From assembly GCA_036346275.1 (NCBI GenBank), contig CM070725.1, positions 32,736,104 through 32,800,103 of the forward strand: a DNA stretch of 64,000 nucleotides, read 5' to 3'. Position 1 is the first letter of the stretch. Every line of letters begins with the position of its first letter. The notes below the pieces were generated by a model. The model was not told where the DNA came from. It was given only the letters and a program-made list of their open reading frames with translations, and did no database searches. Source of the stretch: Otatea glauca (lineage: Eukaryota > Streptophyta > Magnoliopsida > Poales > Poaceae). Shown here piece after piece: positions 1 through 13,124 of the stretch. The position numbers and the translations under genes are program-made.

Positions 1-1930
1 AGCCAAATCCTGGGACCTTCTCGGCAACTCCCAGAGCACGTTGAGACGCAAGACAGCAAAACAGCAGCAAGTGTATCCTGAGTTCCTGACAGGAGCCCCT
101 CTCATTTTCTATTCACGAACGATCATTGATTACTTTTGAATCATCATTCCAACACACGAATAGGATAGGCAGAGCGATGACTCACACTCGCAATGCGACG
201 CATCCCAACAAAAGAAAAGGTATTAACAGTGGTTTGTTAAGTTGGCCCAGCAGTATTTTATCTAGTCCAGGTGCAGAAGGAAAAAAAAGGACGCACCATG
301 GCACACTTTGTGGCAAAAATTTTTGCAAAAAAAAAAAGACAAAAAAAAGAACTGCCAAAAAAGAGGCCCCTCGCCGTTGGCAAACAACTAGCAATAGCAT
401 TGAATTTCAGCTCTTTCAATAATTAATTAATTAACCAATTAGTCAATGCTTTCCTTGCCCGTAACGTTTACTTTTTACCATTCTGGGAAGGTATCAAATT
501 TATATTAAGTTAGTATTAAAAGGTAAAAAAAATTAAAAGGTAAAAGTATCAACTTTTACTACTTTAATGTAAATTTTAATACTCTGCGGAACAATATAAA
601 GCCTCCTATGGCGCTCTCCAAACCCCAATCTTTCCTTTCAGGCTCAACCCAGTGTCATGCTGTGTCTCTTGCCTGCCCCCTGCCATTTCCCTCTGGGGAG
701 GGCAGTCCATGAGGACCATGACACAGTTTGCATTTAGGTAGGATCCATGTCCTCTAATCGGACTAAGGCCAACCAAACACAAGAAGATTCCTGTGTCCAT
801 TGGTGCTTGTTGGGTTGCAGCCATGCACACTGCTATCATCAGGAACATACCAAACAAATTGTATAGTTATACTAACATATCGGCTGCTAAGAGTATTCTG
901 TGCATGGCGGCCGGTTGTGCCATTGCCGGCTAACAGGTACGATTAATTAACTGGTCATGGTTGGATTGGGATTGGGAGGGAGTCAATGTGAACCCTCCAT
1001 GGCCTGCAATACGTGTTGAGAGCTTCTTCTGGTGTGTGAAAGGTGCTCTTGCCTTGCATTCTAGTGTGCCAGGGCAGGACGATCTTGTTTGCTCATGCAT
1101 GTGATAGGATCGAAGACTGGTTCAAATATTTTGTTTCAAAGTTTGGTTGTACTCTTTCTCAAATTTCATAGCCAAATTAGTTCTGTTTCCTTCAAAATTG
1201 TCCAAATTCAGTCCTATTTCTTTCAATTTTGAAAGTAAGGTCCTAACCGTTTCGAGTGACGCACAAGTTTCGTCTGTTCGTTAGTGATTTTTCTTTCTTC
1301 TTTCCTCTAAAGTTTGCCAACTAGTTTAGTAAGGTTTAAATTATTGTGTCGTTAACCTATGTTTTGGAATTCTGTCACTTTCACTATACTGAGATAAGTT
1401 TGGTTTCTCTCTCTCATCCTACCGTGTTAAGGCTTGATTGTTCTGTGGCAGTGTCGCTTTAGACCTCGTTATTGACTTGAGCCAATGCCTGGGTTCCCAT
1501 TAATCTCTGCAATGTCTATCTATCCAATAATTAGGAGAATCTTGCAATTGGACCCGTCAACTACAACATATTCCGGAGATTTGTGTCAAGTACATAGTCA
1601 CGAGGATACATCGATAGGCCTGAGGAATTTATGGCCAAGACGCAAAACCCTTATTCCATTTTGCATCCCTTTCAAGTGAGTAGATAAGCACAAGCAAGAA
1701 AGGAAAGAAAAGGAAAGAATGTGATGTGGGGAACTACAACAGAAGCAACCAACTTGTGTTTAGCCACGCTAAGACGATCCGGCATCACACTACTTACTAC
1801 AAGTCATTCGCTGATTTAAATATTAGCAGTAGCAATGATCCCAATAAAGTTGTATAATGCAAGACAAATGGTAGGATTAGGTGTTCATTACCACTAACCC
1901 TTTTAAGCCTGTGTATTGGAGCCTTTCGGC
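1..1930. other. Intergenic DNA without a recognised gene
   Basis: Both strands carry only short open frames with no recognisable family. The segment at 420-600 is very AT-rich with a repeated AAAAGGTAAAA theme and could be the remains of a small MITE, but I could not find paired ends. No tRNA, promoter or exon could be supported. Confidence 0.5.
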
Positions 1931-2103
1931 TAGGGGTGCAATCGAAGCTAATACCATGGATTTCTCTCATCTCGTATCTTATTCTAAATTTTTTCTCGGA
2001 ATCAGAGTGAGACACAGATAGTGCCGGATACGAACACGAATGCGGACTATCTTGGGCACGAATACGGAACGAATACATGTCGCTCCAAATAAGGTTAGAC
2101 TCA

Positions 2104-5100
2104 TGTAACATGTCAAAAATTTGAGTTTTGGAATGATTAAAAAATTAAAATGAACTATTTGCATTTTTCTCAAATTAACTAAAGCTTGATTTGAATTTTT
2201 TATGCTAAATATTTAATTTGATTAATCTACACATCAAACAAAAGATTTTTCTTGTGCTCCAAGGAATTTTTCTGTAATTTTTGAGATTTTTTTGAATTTG
2301 TTTGGATTTATATGAATTTCTGTTGTTTTACTTAATTGGAAAATTAATTTTTATTCCGAGCCTCGTCCCGCTCCACAGTCGGCCTGTTCCTATTCCGAGC
2401 CTCGTCCCGCTCCGCAGTCGGCCTGCCTCCACATTGCCCGGCCCAATCGCTCGCCCGCTCGTGGCCCAGCCCCGCACACCGCCGCCACCGGGTGAAACCC
2501 TTACCCTAGCCAGCCACGGAGTCTGCCTGCCGTACACCGCATCGCTGCCCTCGGTTTTCGGGTTCTACACACCCACTGAGGCTATAAAAAGCCCCAGGGA
2601 TCCTCGATTCGGGTTCCTTACCTCTCACCGCACCTTTTCCCCTCCTCACCACCGCCCGAGCTGTCGCCGTTCGTCCTCGCGAGCTGCCGAAGTTGCACCA
2701 CCACTGTCTTGGTCTGCTCTGCCGCTGATCTGCCACTCCGGACCGTCTCTGTCGCTCCCGTGTGCACCTTCGTCTTCGTCGTGTCGCGCTCGCCAAGATC
2801 TGTGCCAACACTACACCATGACACAAAATTCCCGTCACACCTCTGTAGGTAAAAATCAGCCTTTACCATCCAACCATCTGTTGGTAAAGATTTTCAACAG
2901 TCAATCCATCGGCAGTACTGTAATTACGGATAGACTATGTGTCAGTAAAGATATATAGGTTTAGAGACAAAAAAGTCAGCAATTATCTGTTTCTCGATTA
3001 GTCTATCTGTTGGTAAAACTTGTGTACAGCGAAGCACGTGGCAAACAGACGTACAGGCGCGAACGAAAAAAATTCACACATGTGGTCACCCTTTAGGTTA
3101 AACCGATCGATCATCACACTTCTCTCCCTTCAATTATTTGGCTGCCCAAATATCTTTCCCCTCTCACTTAGTCGTAGCGCCGCCACACACTAGCTCCTCG
3201 CGCTCTTCGTCCGATCCACACGCCCCTCGCCGCAGTCGCTCCTTACCGATAGATAGACTGTTGATGAAATTGTGTCATGGTGTAGTGCAAGCCGAGCTCG
3301 ATCCATTGTGTCTCCGCCATTTGCTAGGTCTTCTTCCTCCGCGTCGCCTTCCTTCACCAGAAACCCAAGCCAAGACTCGCTGACCTGGCGTCCGTGTTGT
3401 CGCCATCATGTCTCCAGGTGTGCAGCCGCGTCAGCACCATCGCTCATGTGTCCACCGTGTCATCGCCCGCATGTGCGCCAGGTCATCACATGAGGGGACC
3501 CATCCGTCAGCCGCCACCTCAGCCCTAGCTGCCCAATCAGCACTTGCGTCACTCGTGCACCAGGTGCACCGTGAGCCGAGCGTAGTGCCATAGACCCAGT
3601 CCACCAAATTCTAGCCGACGTCAGCATGACGCAATAAACCAAATTTTCTTTAGAAAAATAATTCCAGAAAATAATCTTTTTCTATTTTTTTGAATTTAAT
3701 CTTTCGGAGGCCCGTTCTCTCTCATACGAACTCCGATTGAGGCAATTCAAGTTTATAAATTTTTCTAAAATCAAGATCTATATTCCAAAGCCATTTATTT
3801 TCAATTTGGAGTTTGTTCGAGTCTTTGTTTGTTATTTATTTGTATTCGTTGTTTTCTTTTTCGGTAGACGCTAATCCCGAGGAAGCGAACGGAAAATTTG
3901 AAGATCAAGACTCAGCAGTAGATCAACAAAGTAAGTCATAACCTTTGATCATGTTGAACCTATGTTTTCAAAAGTAATTTGTTTTATACAATTGCACGCT
4001 ATTTGTGTATCAATGATTAATTGCTAGGAATAGCTATATACCTAATTAACCTTATGCCACCTTGATTGTTGGAATACCATGTATCCATTGTTAACCCTAG
4101 GTTAGGATTTTATTAGTTAGACATGATCATATTACCAACATTGTGTTATTGTAGCTATGCTTAGACATGCTTAGCGTACGATGGGATTCATATCACATGT
4201 TGAATAATGTTAATCTTGACTTAATGAGATATTGAATTGTGGCCGGTAGCCACTGTTGTAAAATTTATTGTACTCTCGCAAGGTGTGCCATTGGTCTTGG
4301 TTGAACAAAATAGTTTTCCCTCGGGCAAGTGATCGTGCAGTAAAGGGGGTATTGTTAGTACATTTGGGATGTGGATGTCTTGCCTAAGACAACTTAAGAA
4401 CTTAATCTTGTGTGCTATTGAACTAGATCTAACCGTACAACCACATGTCTGGTATAGGATAGACCTAGCTGATTAATTTGCAATATCTAAATTTGAGTAC
4501 TGCCAGTTCATTTTGTGGGTTTCGAGATGGACAGGTAGATTCACATGGCTCAAGAGGGAGCTCTGAGGGGCGAAACCTTAGTGGGCAGTATTGAGTTTAA
4601 CAAGGCATTGTAAAGGCTTTGTCGTGATCTCTTTGCGGCACACCAAAGGAAGTATGCTAATGACGTTGCACAAAGAGACGATCATGTCTTGTGGGTAAAG
4701 TAGTACAACCTTTACAGAATATAAAACTATTCGAATAGCCGTATCCGCGGTCATGGACATGCCTGGAAATTTCACATGAGGTATAGGTTGTTTCATAAAA
4801 TATTGGAAGGTAAAATTGTTGGGATGTGAATGGGGAGTTCACTGTTGAATTTGATGTATAAATTTAACACTGTTGAGTCCAATGGTTTGATGATGGTTTT
4901 AGACGGTGTTGGGTGAAGCCTCACCATTCTTTTCATGTTGTCTACCATTGATTTACCAGTTATTTATTATATTTCATAAATATGCTTTCAATCTATGTAC
5001 CATATTTCAATTAAAGTTATTGCTTTCTGCAAAAGAACCATATGATAATTCTTTGGCAAGCCTTGTATGAATATATTGCATCATTTACCTACGGCTTGTA

Positions 5101-5488
5101 GAGTACTTTTTGTACTCACGGCTATACGCCTTTGTTAATCAGTTGATGAGGAAGGATCAGAAAATACAGAGTTCTATGAGGAGGAGTATTATGAAGACTA
5201 CATAGATTAGGAAGGCGTTACTCAGATGATTGCCTGTGGCATATCAAATGGCCCAATTTATTTTATTTCCATTGTAACAGTTTATTTGTTTCTTTAGCCC
5301 TTAAGGCATAGTGGTGTAAACTTTGACCATAAGGTCCGTTGTTTTATTTAATAATAATTTACTACTTTCTTAGTTAATTCATTGTATGGAATTGTATTTT
5401 ATATATGTTGCACTGTGTGCGCTAGCCTGATCCTGGACTAGTGCAGTATACATAGAGGGTTTCAGATTTGTAAATCTGGATTCCGACA
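2104..5488 (+). mobile_element. Solo LTR of a long-LTR gypsy family (copy 1)
   Basis: This stretch follows the same order of blocks as the better-bounded LTR at 7835-10946: an AT-rich start, a GC-rich middle, a block near 3730 matching 9110, a GATCATGTTGAACCTA block near 3946, a ...TTTGTACTCAC... block near 5108, and an end with GGACTAGTGCAGTA. The start TGTAACAT at 2104 and end TTCCGACA at 5488 are inferred by alignment with that copy. No 5-bp target duplication was recognised, so the ends are approximate. It lies inside the hAT-like element and is therefore younger than it. No internal retroviral genes are present. Confidence 0.6.
2352..2429. repeat. Two tandem 39-bp GC-rich units
   Basis: The unit beginning TATTCCGAGCCTCGTCCCGC occurs at 2352-2390 and again at 2391-2429 with a single obvious substitution (CACAGTC versus CGCAGTC). 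It lies in the GC-rich part of LTR copy 1. It also opens a spurious long reading frame through this LTR. Confidence 0.85.
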
Positions 5489-5629
5489 GAGATGGTCACG
5501 AATATTTAGTGGGATATTACGCAAAAACAATAATCGTATATGTCGCATATATTAGGATCAACCAACCATACTATATGTCCAAATGGCAACTACATTAGTA
5601 GATTAAAAGTATATTTAACTACATCACTG

Positions 5630-6040
5630 GATGACAGAGAGGGAGGTCGATGGGAGGGTCTTGGCGCAGCAGCGAGGGAGGATGACGGGAGGGTCTTGGT
5701 GCCACAGCGAGGCAGGCGAGTGGCAGTCAACGAAGATCGTTGGCCGCTGGAGGCCCAAATGGAGGTCTTGGCTGCGGTGGCGGCGAGGGATGTCGAGGGA
5801 GGTCTTGGGCCTTGAAGGAGATGATGGCAAGCAACAACTCATGGAGATCAATAGCCGCAGGAGATTGACAATGCTAGACACCCGGACGAAGTGAGGGAGG
5901 CCTTGGTGGCGAGGGACACCTAGAGACCTTAGCGGCGAGGGAGGCAAGCGGCGGCCGTAGAGGTTAACGGCAGCCGAACGCTGATTGCCCCGCTCTGGAG
6001 GGCCGCAGGAGGGAGGTCTTGACGGCGGCGGCATCTGAGG
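5630..6040. other. GC-rich segment inside hAT-like element, possible captured host sequence
   Basis: The base composition changes abruptly to GC-rich, with repeated GGGAGG/GGCGGCGAGG motifs and open frames on both strands (for example the minus frame over 5624-6175). It differs from the AT-rich remainder of the transposon. No recognisable protein family was seen in any frame, so capture of a host leader or exon is only an inference. Confidence 0.3.
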
Positions 6041-6310
6041 GTTGGGGATAGGGGTTAGCTGGTTAGGGACTTTAGGTGAGACCGGGATCCACATCCGGAT
6101 AGCTCCGATTAATATTCTGGATAGCTTCGAATCCAACGGATACTTTCGTCCTAAATTTAATTTCATATCCAACAAAAACTATCCTGATCTGACTCTAAAA
6201 TCCGAGAAAAATCCCAGATATCTGGTTTCATTCTCTGAATAAGATCTGAATTTGTTCGGATGGACGGAAGGCCAGGATCTATCCGCTCTATTTGCATCCC
6301 TACTTTTGGC

Positions 6311-7829
6311 ATGCAAGAATGGGTATGATTAGTTTTGGATTAATTATTTCATGGTGCCTGAACTCTGAAGTAAGACTTTGCTTCCTAATTGCCATCTGGA
6401 TAGCTTGAAAGTAATATACAATTATTTTTCTCCAAACTGTGTTATCCAGCAAGTCTGAAACTCGGGATCTCCCAACTCTTGTACATACCGATCAATTCAT
6501 CCTTTAACAAACCAACTTACGTAATATTTAAAAAAATGTGGGCAACAATATCATGGTTCGAGCATCTCCTACACTTATAGGCGAATGAAAATGTGAGCCT
6601 AATCCTATCATAATACTTTTCATGCTGTACTTTTCTATGGCAGTAAACTATGCAAATTAAACAGAGTTGACAGAAGTTGTGCATGGCACGCTGTTCTTAA
6701 GCATGGCAGTGAATATAAATAGGATCGAACTCGCACAGCCGTTGCCCAAAACGAGCAAGTGGTGCACATGGTCTCGTGAAACTTCACGGAATTGCATTTC
6801 GGTTCGGTGCGTGGAAAGCCATGCACGCAGACGAATTTTGACTCCTACTCTGAAGACTGCTTGGGAGCAAGAGAAGCAGAGGACTGGAATAGACAGAGAG
6901 ATACACTACTCCATTCGTTTTGTTTGTCGCACGCAGTGCATCCGTTGCTTTTGTTTAATTTGTTATTAGGAGATACATGTAGCTGATGCGTCTGCATGCA
7001 TTGAGAGATATAGTGTTTGTTTGGTTCGCAGCCCAAAAAATATAAATGTTTTTGCTTAGTATTATGGTTAATTTACTAGATTTGTGGCCGAGAAAAAACG
7101 ACCATACAATCAAATTTGTCTCAGGGAATCATGCCATTATCCCTATGTCTATGACGTGCGAGACCCAAACTGAAAGAAGTTAGTCTAGCTCGGTCAAACT
7201 TGAAGTGTTGCAAACTTTGGCTTCAAGCCAAAGACGTTCGTAAACATGTATAAGTAAATCGTGGCATAGTGTTGCAAACTTTGGCATCAAGCCAAACACG
7301 TTGGTAAATATAAATGAGTTGAACATGTGAGATCGACGCAGTTTCCTCTTAATGTACGCATGCACTCACTCCTCTTTCGTACTAACTTTTGTGTTATTTG
7401 TTTTGATTATTCTCGATTTCTTGTGATGGAATCGAACTCTGTTCCACAAGCACTTCAAAAGTATACAGCTATCTAAATGTCATTGTTCCACGTGCTTCAC
7501 AACGATGTTGCCTTGGAAGTTCATTTTAAATAATAAGGTATATAGTTGCATATGATCCATCGCAATTTAAACTTTTTACATCTTACGAAGCCGAGCTACA
7601 CGCACATGAGAATACATTAGTATTACTTGCATATCATGTAGCATCCCCATTTTTTAGAGGCCATTTCTTTCTGGTGTACGTGAAATTGAGATGGTGCAAA
7701 ACAAGCCTTAATTATTAGACAATGGTGCACTTGACTTAACCAGCAAGCACAAGATTTCCTCTATAATACTACAATCTTGTTTCTGAATAATGAAAATGAG
7801 CTCCTGATTAAAAAAATGATGGTGCTATA
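6311..7829. other. Intergenic DNA without a recognised gene
   Basis: Short open frames only, none recognised. The one structured feature is the pair of 64-bp tandem units at 7205-7330. Confidence 0.5.
7205..7330. repeat. Imperfect tandem duplication, about 64-bp unit
   Basis: GTGTTGCAAACTTTGGC starts at 7205 and recurs at 7269. Both units continue through a TCAAGCCAAA..CGTT block and then a TAAA-rich tail. Each unit contains the self-complementary core CTTTGG..TCAAGCCAAA, so each could form a small hairpin. Confidence 0.8.
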
Positions 7830-7834
7830 TATTG

Positions 7835-10800
7835 TGTAACATCCCAATTTTTGCCTTTTAAGTACGTTCTTGCAATTTATTTTTTTGTGAATTTTCTGAA
7901 AATTCTTTGGATTTCAAGTAGTAGTTTGGATTGACCTTATCGCAAATGGAACTTAAATCTGAGCAAAGTTTATATGAAATTTTGTCTAAAATAATTTATT
8001 TAAATTCTAAATGTTTCATAGTATTTTACATATTTTTTTTGGATTTTTCTAAGTATTTTTACTATTTATTTGATGTTAATTGAATTTCTGTAAATATTTT
8101 AAATAAAAAATTATTTGAAAATCCGGATTTGGTTAGTGGGCCGAAACCCTTGGCCTCAGCCCAACCTTTTCTGCGCATCAGCCCATTCCGTGTTGGCGCG
8201 TTCCGCACTGCGTCAGCCCGTTGGCCTGCCCGGCCTGCTGCCGCGATGAGCCACTGATATGTGGGGCCCGGGCCCGCATGTCAGGGTCATCGTCTCCGTG
8301 GACACGACGAATTTTACATGTGAGCTTCGTGTCCGTTGATGACATGGTGTCCATGTTGGTTGCGTTTGGGTCTTTTCGGCTAATAAAAGGAGAGCATCAG
8401 CTTCGCCAGGACCCAAGGAACCCAAAACCCTAGATCAATCAACGCGGGAAACTAAGGAACCACTGGAATTTGAAGGTTTTTTTGTGCGCCACTGTGAAGA
8501 GTTCATCTTCGATTCACCTTGTTCGGTGATCCTCGAAGCCCAAGATGGTGCCGTTCGCTTCGCCGTCGCAAGCTCCACCTCGTGCGAATGCTATCTTGGC
8601 TTACGCATCGCTGGAAGAAGCCATCACCGAGGAACCCTATCCGCTGTCGTTTGCGATAGCTACCGCCGTTATTCCAAGTCACTGGAGAGGAAGCGGATTG
8701 TGTGATCAGGTGCACGGCGATGAGGGTTTTCTGGAGGTGGTCATCCCCGCCGCTCGCGCGTGACCATAGGGCCTAGCGCCGCCACCGCCGATGTGGCCAT
8801 TACGCGGGCACAACGTGTGGACATGTGACATGGAGGACCCGGTGGCCAACACGTGGCATGGTGACATCACGGTGATGTCGATAGGGCTAACATGTGGGGC
8901 CCACGTCACGGTGATGTCAATAGGGCTGACATGTGGGGCCCACATGTCAGTCTCTGGGGATTTTACTTTTCAAAAATAATTCGACCGAAAATTAAATTAA
9001 TTGCTAACGTCAGTGATGGCATCGTAAATCGGTTTTTCTTTGGAAAAATAATTCTAAAATTTCTGGTATTTTTCTTTTTCTATTTTTTTATTTATTTGAA
9101 TCTTTTGAGAGTCCGTTCTCCTTCATACAAGCTCCGCTTGAGGCGATTCAAATTTCTAAATGCAAGATCTATTTTATGGTGAATTTTATTTGATTTTTGT
9201 AGTTTTTTTCCTCTAGTTTGTATTTATTTTGTATTTATTTATCGATTCGCGTAGACATTGAAGTGCCGAGAGCATTCGAGGGTAAAGAGTTTACTCAAGT
9301 TCAAGGTCTAGACCAAGATCAAGAATTATTCCAAAGCAAGTTGTGCTTTGATCATGTTGAACCTAGTTTTATAAATGATATATTGTTTTAATCTAGTGCA
9401 TGTTATTTTATGCATATAATAGTTTCCAAATAATTTGGGATTTAACTATTCAATCCAATTGGAGTATACCTAGATTGTACTTGCTATGCTATGATTATTT
9501 GTCACCCTAAGATAGATAATTATTAGTTGGTTGCTAGTATATACCAACGTATGTTGGTTAGATCGTGTGTAGTTTGCTTAGCCATGGCATGCATAACTGA
9601 TATCTTTTGGAAGTGTAAATTTAATTTGACTAATTAAATATGGAACATGTTTAAGAATGGGTGTCTGTGTTGTCACACAATGATGTTGAGTTGTGATGGC
9701 ATGTGTTGTACAATAATCAACTGGGATGGTAAATGATTTAGATTGGGCAAGTGGCAAGTGGCTGTGAGCCGTGGTGGGTCTGTGTGGTATTGGGTTGGTA
9801 TATTGATGTGTAAGTGAATGTGAGACGGTTACTATAAGCGATTGGAAGACTTGCCTCTGTCAATTAAGGACTTAACCTTGCAAGACATTTAATTGGACTA
9901 ATCATATAACTACATATCTGTTATGGATCAGATCTAACTCAGTACGTTACCAAGACTTAACATGTGATGCTCATGTAGAAGGACAAACTGTGTGTGCGGT
10001 CTGGGGAAGGTGTGTCGTCGTAGTGACACATCTGTCCAACAATAAGTCCCTCCTATTCTTCTGCTCTGTATGAGGAAAGGAATAACGAGTTCAGGCTTAT
10101 TGGGAGAGACTATGTTCATATAGAGTTTCCGAAAAGTTTTGTTATGATCTTCTTAGTCGCACGTCGATGGGTACGTGAAATGACCGACATTATAAGATTG
10201 ATCATATCTTATGGGTAAAATGTATAACCTCTGCAGAGTGTAAATCTATTCGGATAGCTGTATCTCTGGTTATGGACAATGCTCGAGAATTTTAGTCAAG
10301 GGTTAGATTTTATGAAATAAAACTTGGGAAATGAGGCTTTGTGCCGATAGAAGTGATGGAATTTGGTTAGGGCTGTGTGCCAATTCATTTTGAGAAATAC
10401 CTAAAAGTTATTTATTGTTGTTTTTTGTTTTACTATCATTTCAATATATTTATTGTATTCAATTGTAAATACTGCTTTATTGCAAAATAACCATGATAGC
10501 CATCCATTTGGATAAGCCTTGCATATAGTTATATTAGACTTGCATTTTGTGCAAAACTTGTTGATTGTTTTATGTACTCACCCTTGCCACAATAAAATCA
10601 TCAGTTGAGGAGGAGTCTACACCTGCTTTGGAGGAGGATTATCAGGAGGAGGCGAGTTTCTAGGGGGCGAACTTTGTTTGTTGATTGTAGCATATTGATG
10701 GGTTATCTACGAAGTTTTCGTTCTGTTGCTATTTTATTTATTAGAGTTTAAGCCCTGTGTGGCATAGTAGTGTAAAGTTGACCATAAGCTAAATCAATTG

Positions 10801-10946
10801 TCTTATATTCAATTAATAGAGTCTTTATTATGTTTTCACTGTATATGATTGTGATATTTCATCTATATTACCACTGTGTACACTAACATGATCTGGACTA
10901 GTGCAGTATGCATAGAAGGTTCAAATTTATATATTGAGTCCCGCGG
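7835..10946 (+). mobile_element. Solo LTR of a long-LTR gypsy family (copy 2)
   Basis: It begins TGTAACATCCC at 7835 and ends ...GTCCCGCGG at 10946. It is flanked by TATTG at 7830-7834 and TATTG at 10947-10951, the 5-bp duplication expected for an LTR-element insertion. At about 3.1 kb it is long for an LTR. The start sequence and length resemble Tekay/Del-type chromovirus LTRs such as rice RIRE3/RIRE8; that family assignment is from memory. No gag or pol lies inside, so it is a solo LTR left by LTR-LTR recombination. It shares block order with copy 1 and with the minus-strand fragment near 28.3-29.5 kb. Confidence 0.75.
8869..8947. repeat. Two tandem 39-40-bp units within LTR copy 2
   Basis: ACGGTGATGTCGATAGGGCT and its neighbour ACGGTGATGTCAATAGGGCT are each followed by an ACATGTGGGGCCCAC block, giving two adjacent near-identical units. 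They lie in the GC-rich region upstream of the AT-rich part of the LTR. Confidence 0.8.
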
Positions 10947-10951
10947 TATTG

Positions 10952-11770
10952 CATGGTGTTAGTTATCACAAATGATACGCTAAGTACAGTGGTTAAGCTA
11001 TATGCCATATCATGGCTATATATGAATTGAAAAATGCTGCAGGTTCACGACCTAAACTACATTTTGTTGACTAATCAACCTTACTTGGAAAGATATTAAA
11101 AAAAACCATGCATGTCCTTGGACCAAGGCATGATCTACTCCCGCTTGTATAATATGAAGCAAGCTAAGAAAGCAAGATGAGCACTTGAAGTACACTAGCG
11201 CACCCTTTTTTTTCTTAGAACAATTATTATTAATTATTTGTCTGCGGTACAAAACATTTGCAGATTCGCATCTAAAAAGAAGCCCTTAGTTGACGATGGC
11301 GGTGATGATGATGAAGTTGTGCACTAAGCAACAATTTCTCTTTTTGGTCATGTGTTAGGGCTTTTTATCATCACTGATGGCATTGCTCCATGTTGGTGAC
11401 ATTATGGACCTGCTGCACATGACTCACGAAACCCTAGGTGTAGCGGCCTTCTGATAATGAGCAGTGGATGATGGATTGGACGGCTCAGATTGATCGGTCA
11501 AATCCGTTCCCTAATCCCTAGTGAACTTTCTGGTCTGGTGTAACACCTCATGGGTCACTCTGGGCCACATTCTGGTTCAAATTAGCTAATTGTCTAGCCT
11601 ATCTACAGGGTGGATCCACGCATGCATGCCGCTTATACTTTCGTTCTCGCTTTGTATATAAAGGTTAACTCAAAAGTGTTATATTTAGATTCAACAGGCA
11701 TTATATACTACTATAACTTATTTTATGTAAGAAATGTGAAACAAATCCCACCATAGCTCCCATAGACCTG
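10952..11770. other. Intergenic DNA without a recognised gene
   Basis: No frame longer than about 66 codons and none recognised. A TATATAAAGG sequence near 11650 could be a TATA box, but no exon follows before the LTR at 11771. Confidence 0.45.
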
Positions 11771-12445
11771 TTGACACCAAAATTTGGTTGGCATGACCAA
11801 TTTGGTAGGGGATAAGAATAAAATTAGATATTTTTGGCTGATGTTAGTTAAAAAAGGAAAAAGGTAAGTTGAATATAGTATTATGACCGATATTGATTCG
11901 AAGATAGAATTTTATCTATAAAAAGGCCGATATAGATCACGGCTGACAACACATTGGAGAAAGATACGATCGGCCTAAGATAAAAAGGATCAAGGGTAAG
12001 AAGAAAAGGGACAATCAATCAAGCAACTCGCATCTACTTTTTTATCTACCTTTTCCTATCAAATAGGAGTAGTCTTGTAATTTAGATCCTTTTGTAATTC
12101 ATCGTTGATCAATAAAGTTGCGCATCGTCGATTGTTGATCTTCTCCGATTACGTCAGGTTTGGTTCTCTCCGATCTTGTTGCGCATCGCCCTTTTGAGGA
12201 AAATCTATCGTTATCAACCATTTAATCAGCCCTAACAAACTGTTTAGACTTATCGTTACTTGCAATTTAATCGGCTTTTAATAGCTCTTTAGATTCTTGC
12301 TGATTATCACATTAAATCAACTTTGAATGTATTTTTCATCTATCTTGCTGATTGTAGGATCAAATTGGCTGGCACGTTTTGAATCTTTTGAACTCAGTGT
12401 TCATGTGTTTAAGCCGATCAATCCGTCGTTACATTTTTCGACGCT
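11771..12445 (+). mobile_element. Tat-type gypsy LTR remnant, forward orientation
   Basis: It opens TGTTGACACCAAAATTTGG, closely matching the start of the Tat element's LTR read on the minus strand at 49110 (TGTTTGCACTAAAATTTGG). Further shared blocks are a TATAAAA-like promoter region near 11930, AATAAAGTTGCGCATCG near 12112 (a plausible polyadenylation region), and GATCAAATTGGCTGGCACG near 12360. The 3' end is set only by alignment. No primer site, target duplication or internal region was found, so it is a solo or truncated LTR. Its relation to the element at 21581-49110 is family-level, because the sequences differ throughout. Confidence 0.65.
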
Positions 12446-13124
12446 AACGGGATCACACGGGATTTCACATTAATGCAGTGGATATTACATCTGGCCTGCT
12501 GATCTTGATCGTCTGATGCAGGTCTGATGGCTGCAATGGTCACAGCAATGCGGTAAGAAGCTTCCTGAAATATTTTGTCCAAATGAATTGTACTATGAGA
12601 TGTCGCCGACACGATTATCTATGAAGAATTAATATACTGTAGTAGGAGCATGCAAGCTGTACGCTCCAGGCGTAGGAGTCGACACGTACGTACGTAGCTA
12701 CGTAACAGCTCAGGCTTATCTGGTGGGGCCGCCGCAGCTACCACGTCACCACGTGCGTCAAGCATCTCTCTCCTCGACTGAGGTGGACGTTTTTTTGCAG
12801 TGTCAGGCCACGATGGCATGGTGCCTGTCGTGCCATGTCATACTAGTCTAAATTCGATCTATTTGTACTATTACGATGAGAGAAAATAAGTTAGAGATAT
12901 AGAGTTGAGGCAGTGGACACAGATATTATGATAAAATGAACTAAATTTTATTTAATTTTGAACAGTTATAGAGAGCGAGGGGATGTGCTGAACACGAGCA
13001 AAAAGGGGCAATAAACGAGAAAAAGAGTGAGGCTTCAATCTCTCTTAGCTCTCTCCCATCTGGCCCATCTCTTTCAGATGTCGACAGCGAAGGTGACGTT
13101 CATGTTGATGCTCATTCTTTCTTC

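Larger units (their letters stand above)
1931..6302. mobile_element. hAT-like DNA transposon (non-autonomous), split by a nested LTR
   Basis: The left end reads TAGGGGTGCAAT and the right end is ATTTGCATCCCTA, so the ends are inverted copies of a TAGGGRTGCAAAT-type terminus. Immediately outside are CTTTCGGC (1923-1930) and CTTTTGGC (6303-6310), an 8-bp target duplication with one mismatch, the length typical of hAT insertions. Subterminal sequence on both sides is rich in GGATA/TATCC motifs, as in other grass elements of this kind. No transposase frame was seen. About 3.4 kb of the interior is an LTR inserted later; the remaining core includes a GC-rich segment (5630-6040) that may be captured host DNA. 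Confidence 0.7.

Noticed and set aside
2302..2958. 218-codon plus-strand open frame
   Set aside because: It lies in the GC-rich part of LTR copy 1, is Pro/Ser/Arg-rich from a 39-bp tandem repeat, and has no family resemblance; treated as chance.
2104..10946. The two long LTRs as a pair bounding one retrotransposon
   Set aside because: The DNA between them contains the end and target duplication of a hAT-like element and no gag, pol or primer site, and the second LTR has its own TATTG duplication. They are separate solo LTRs.
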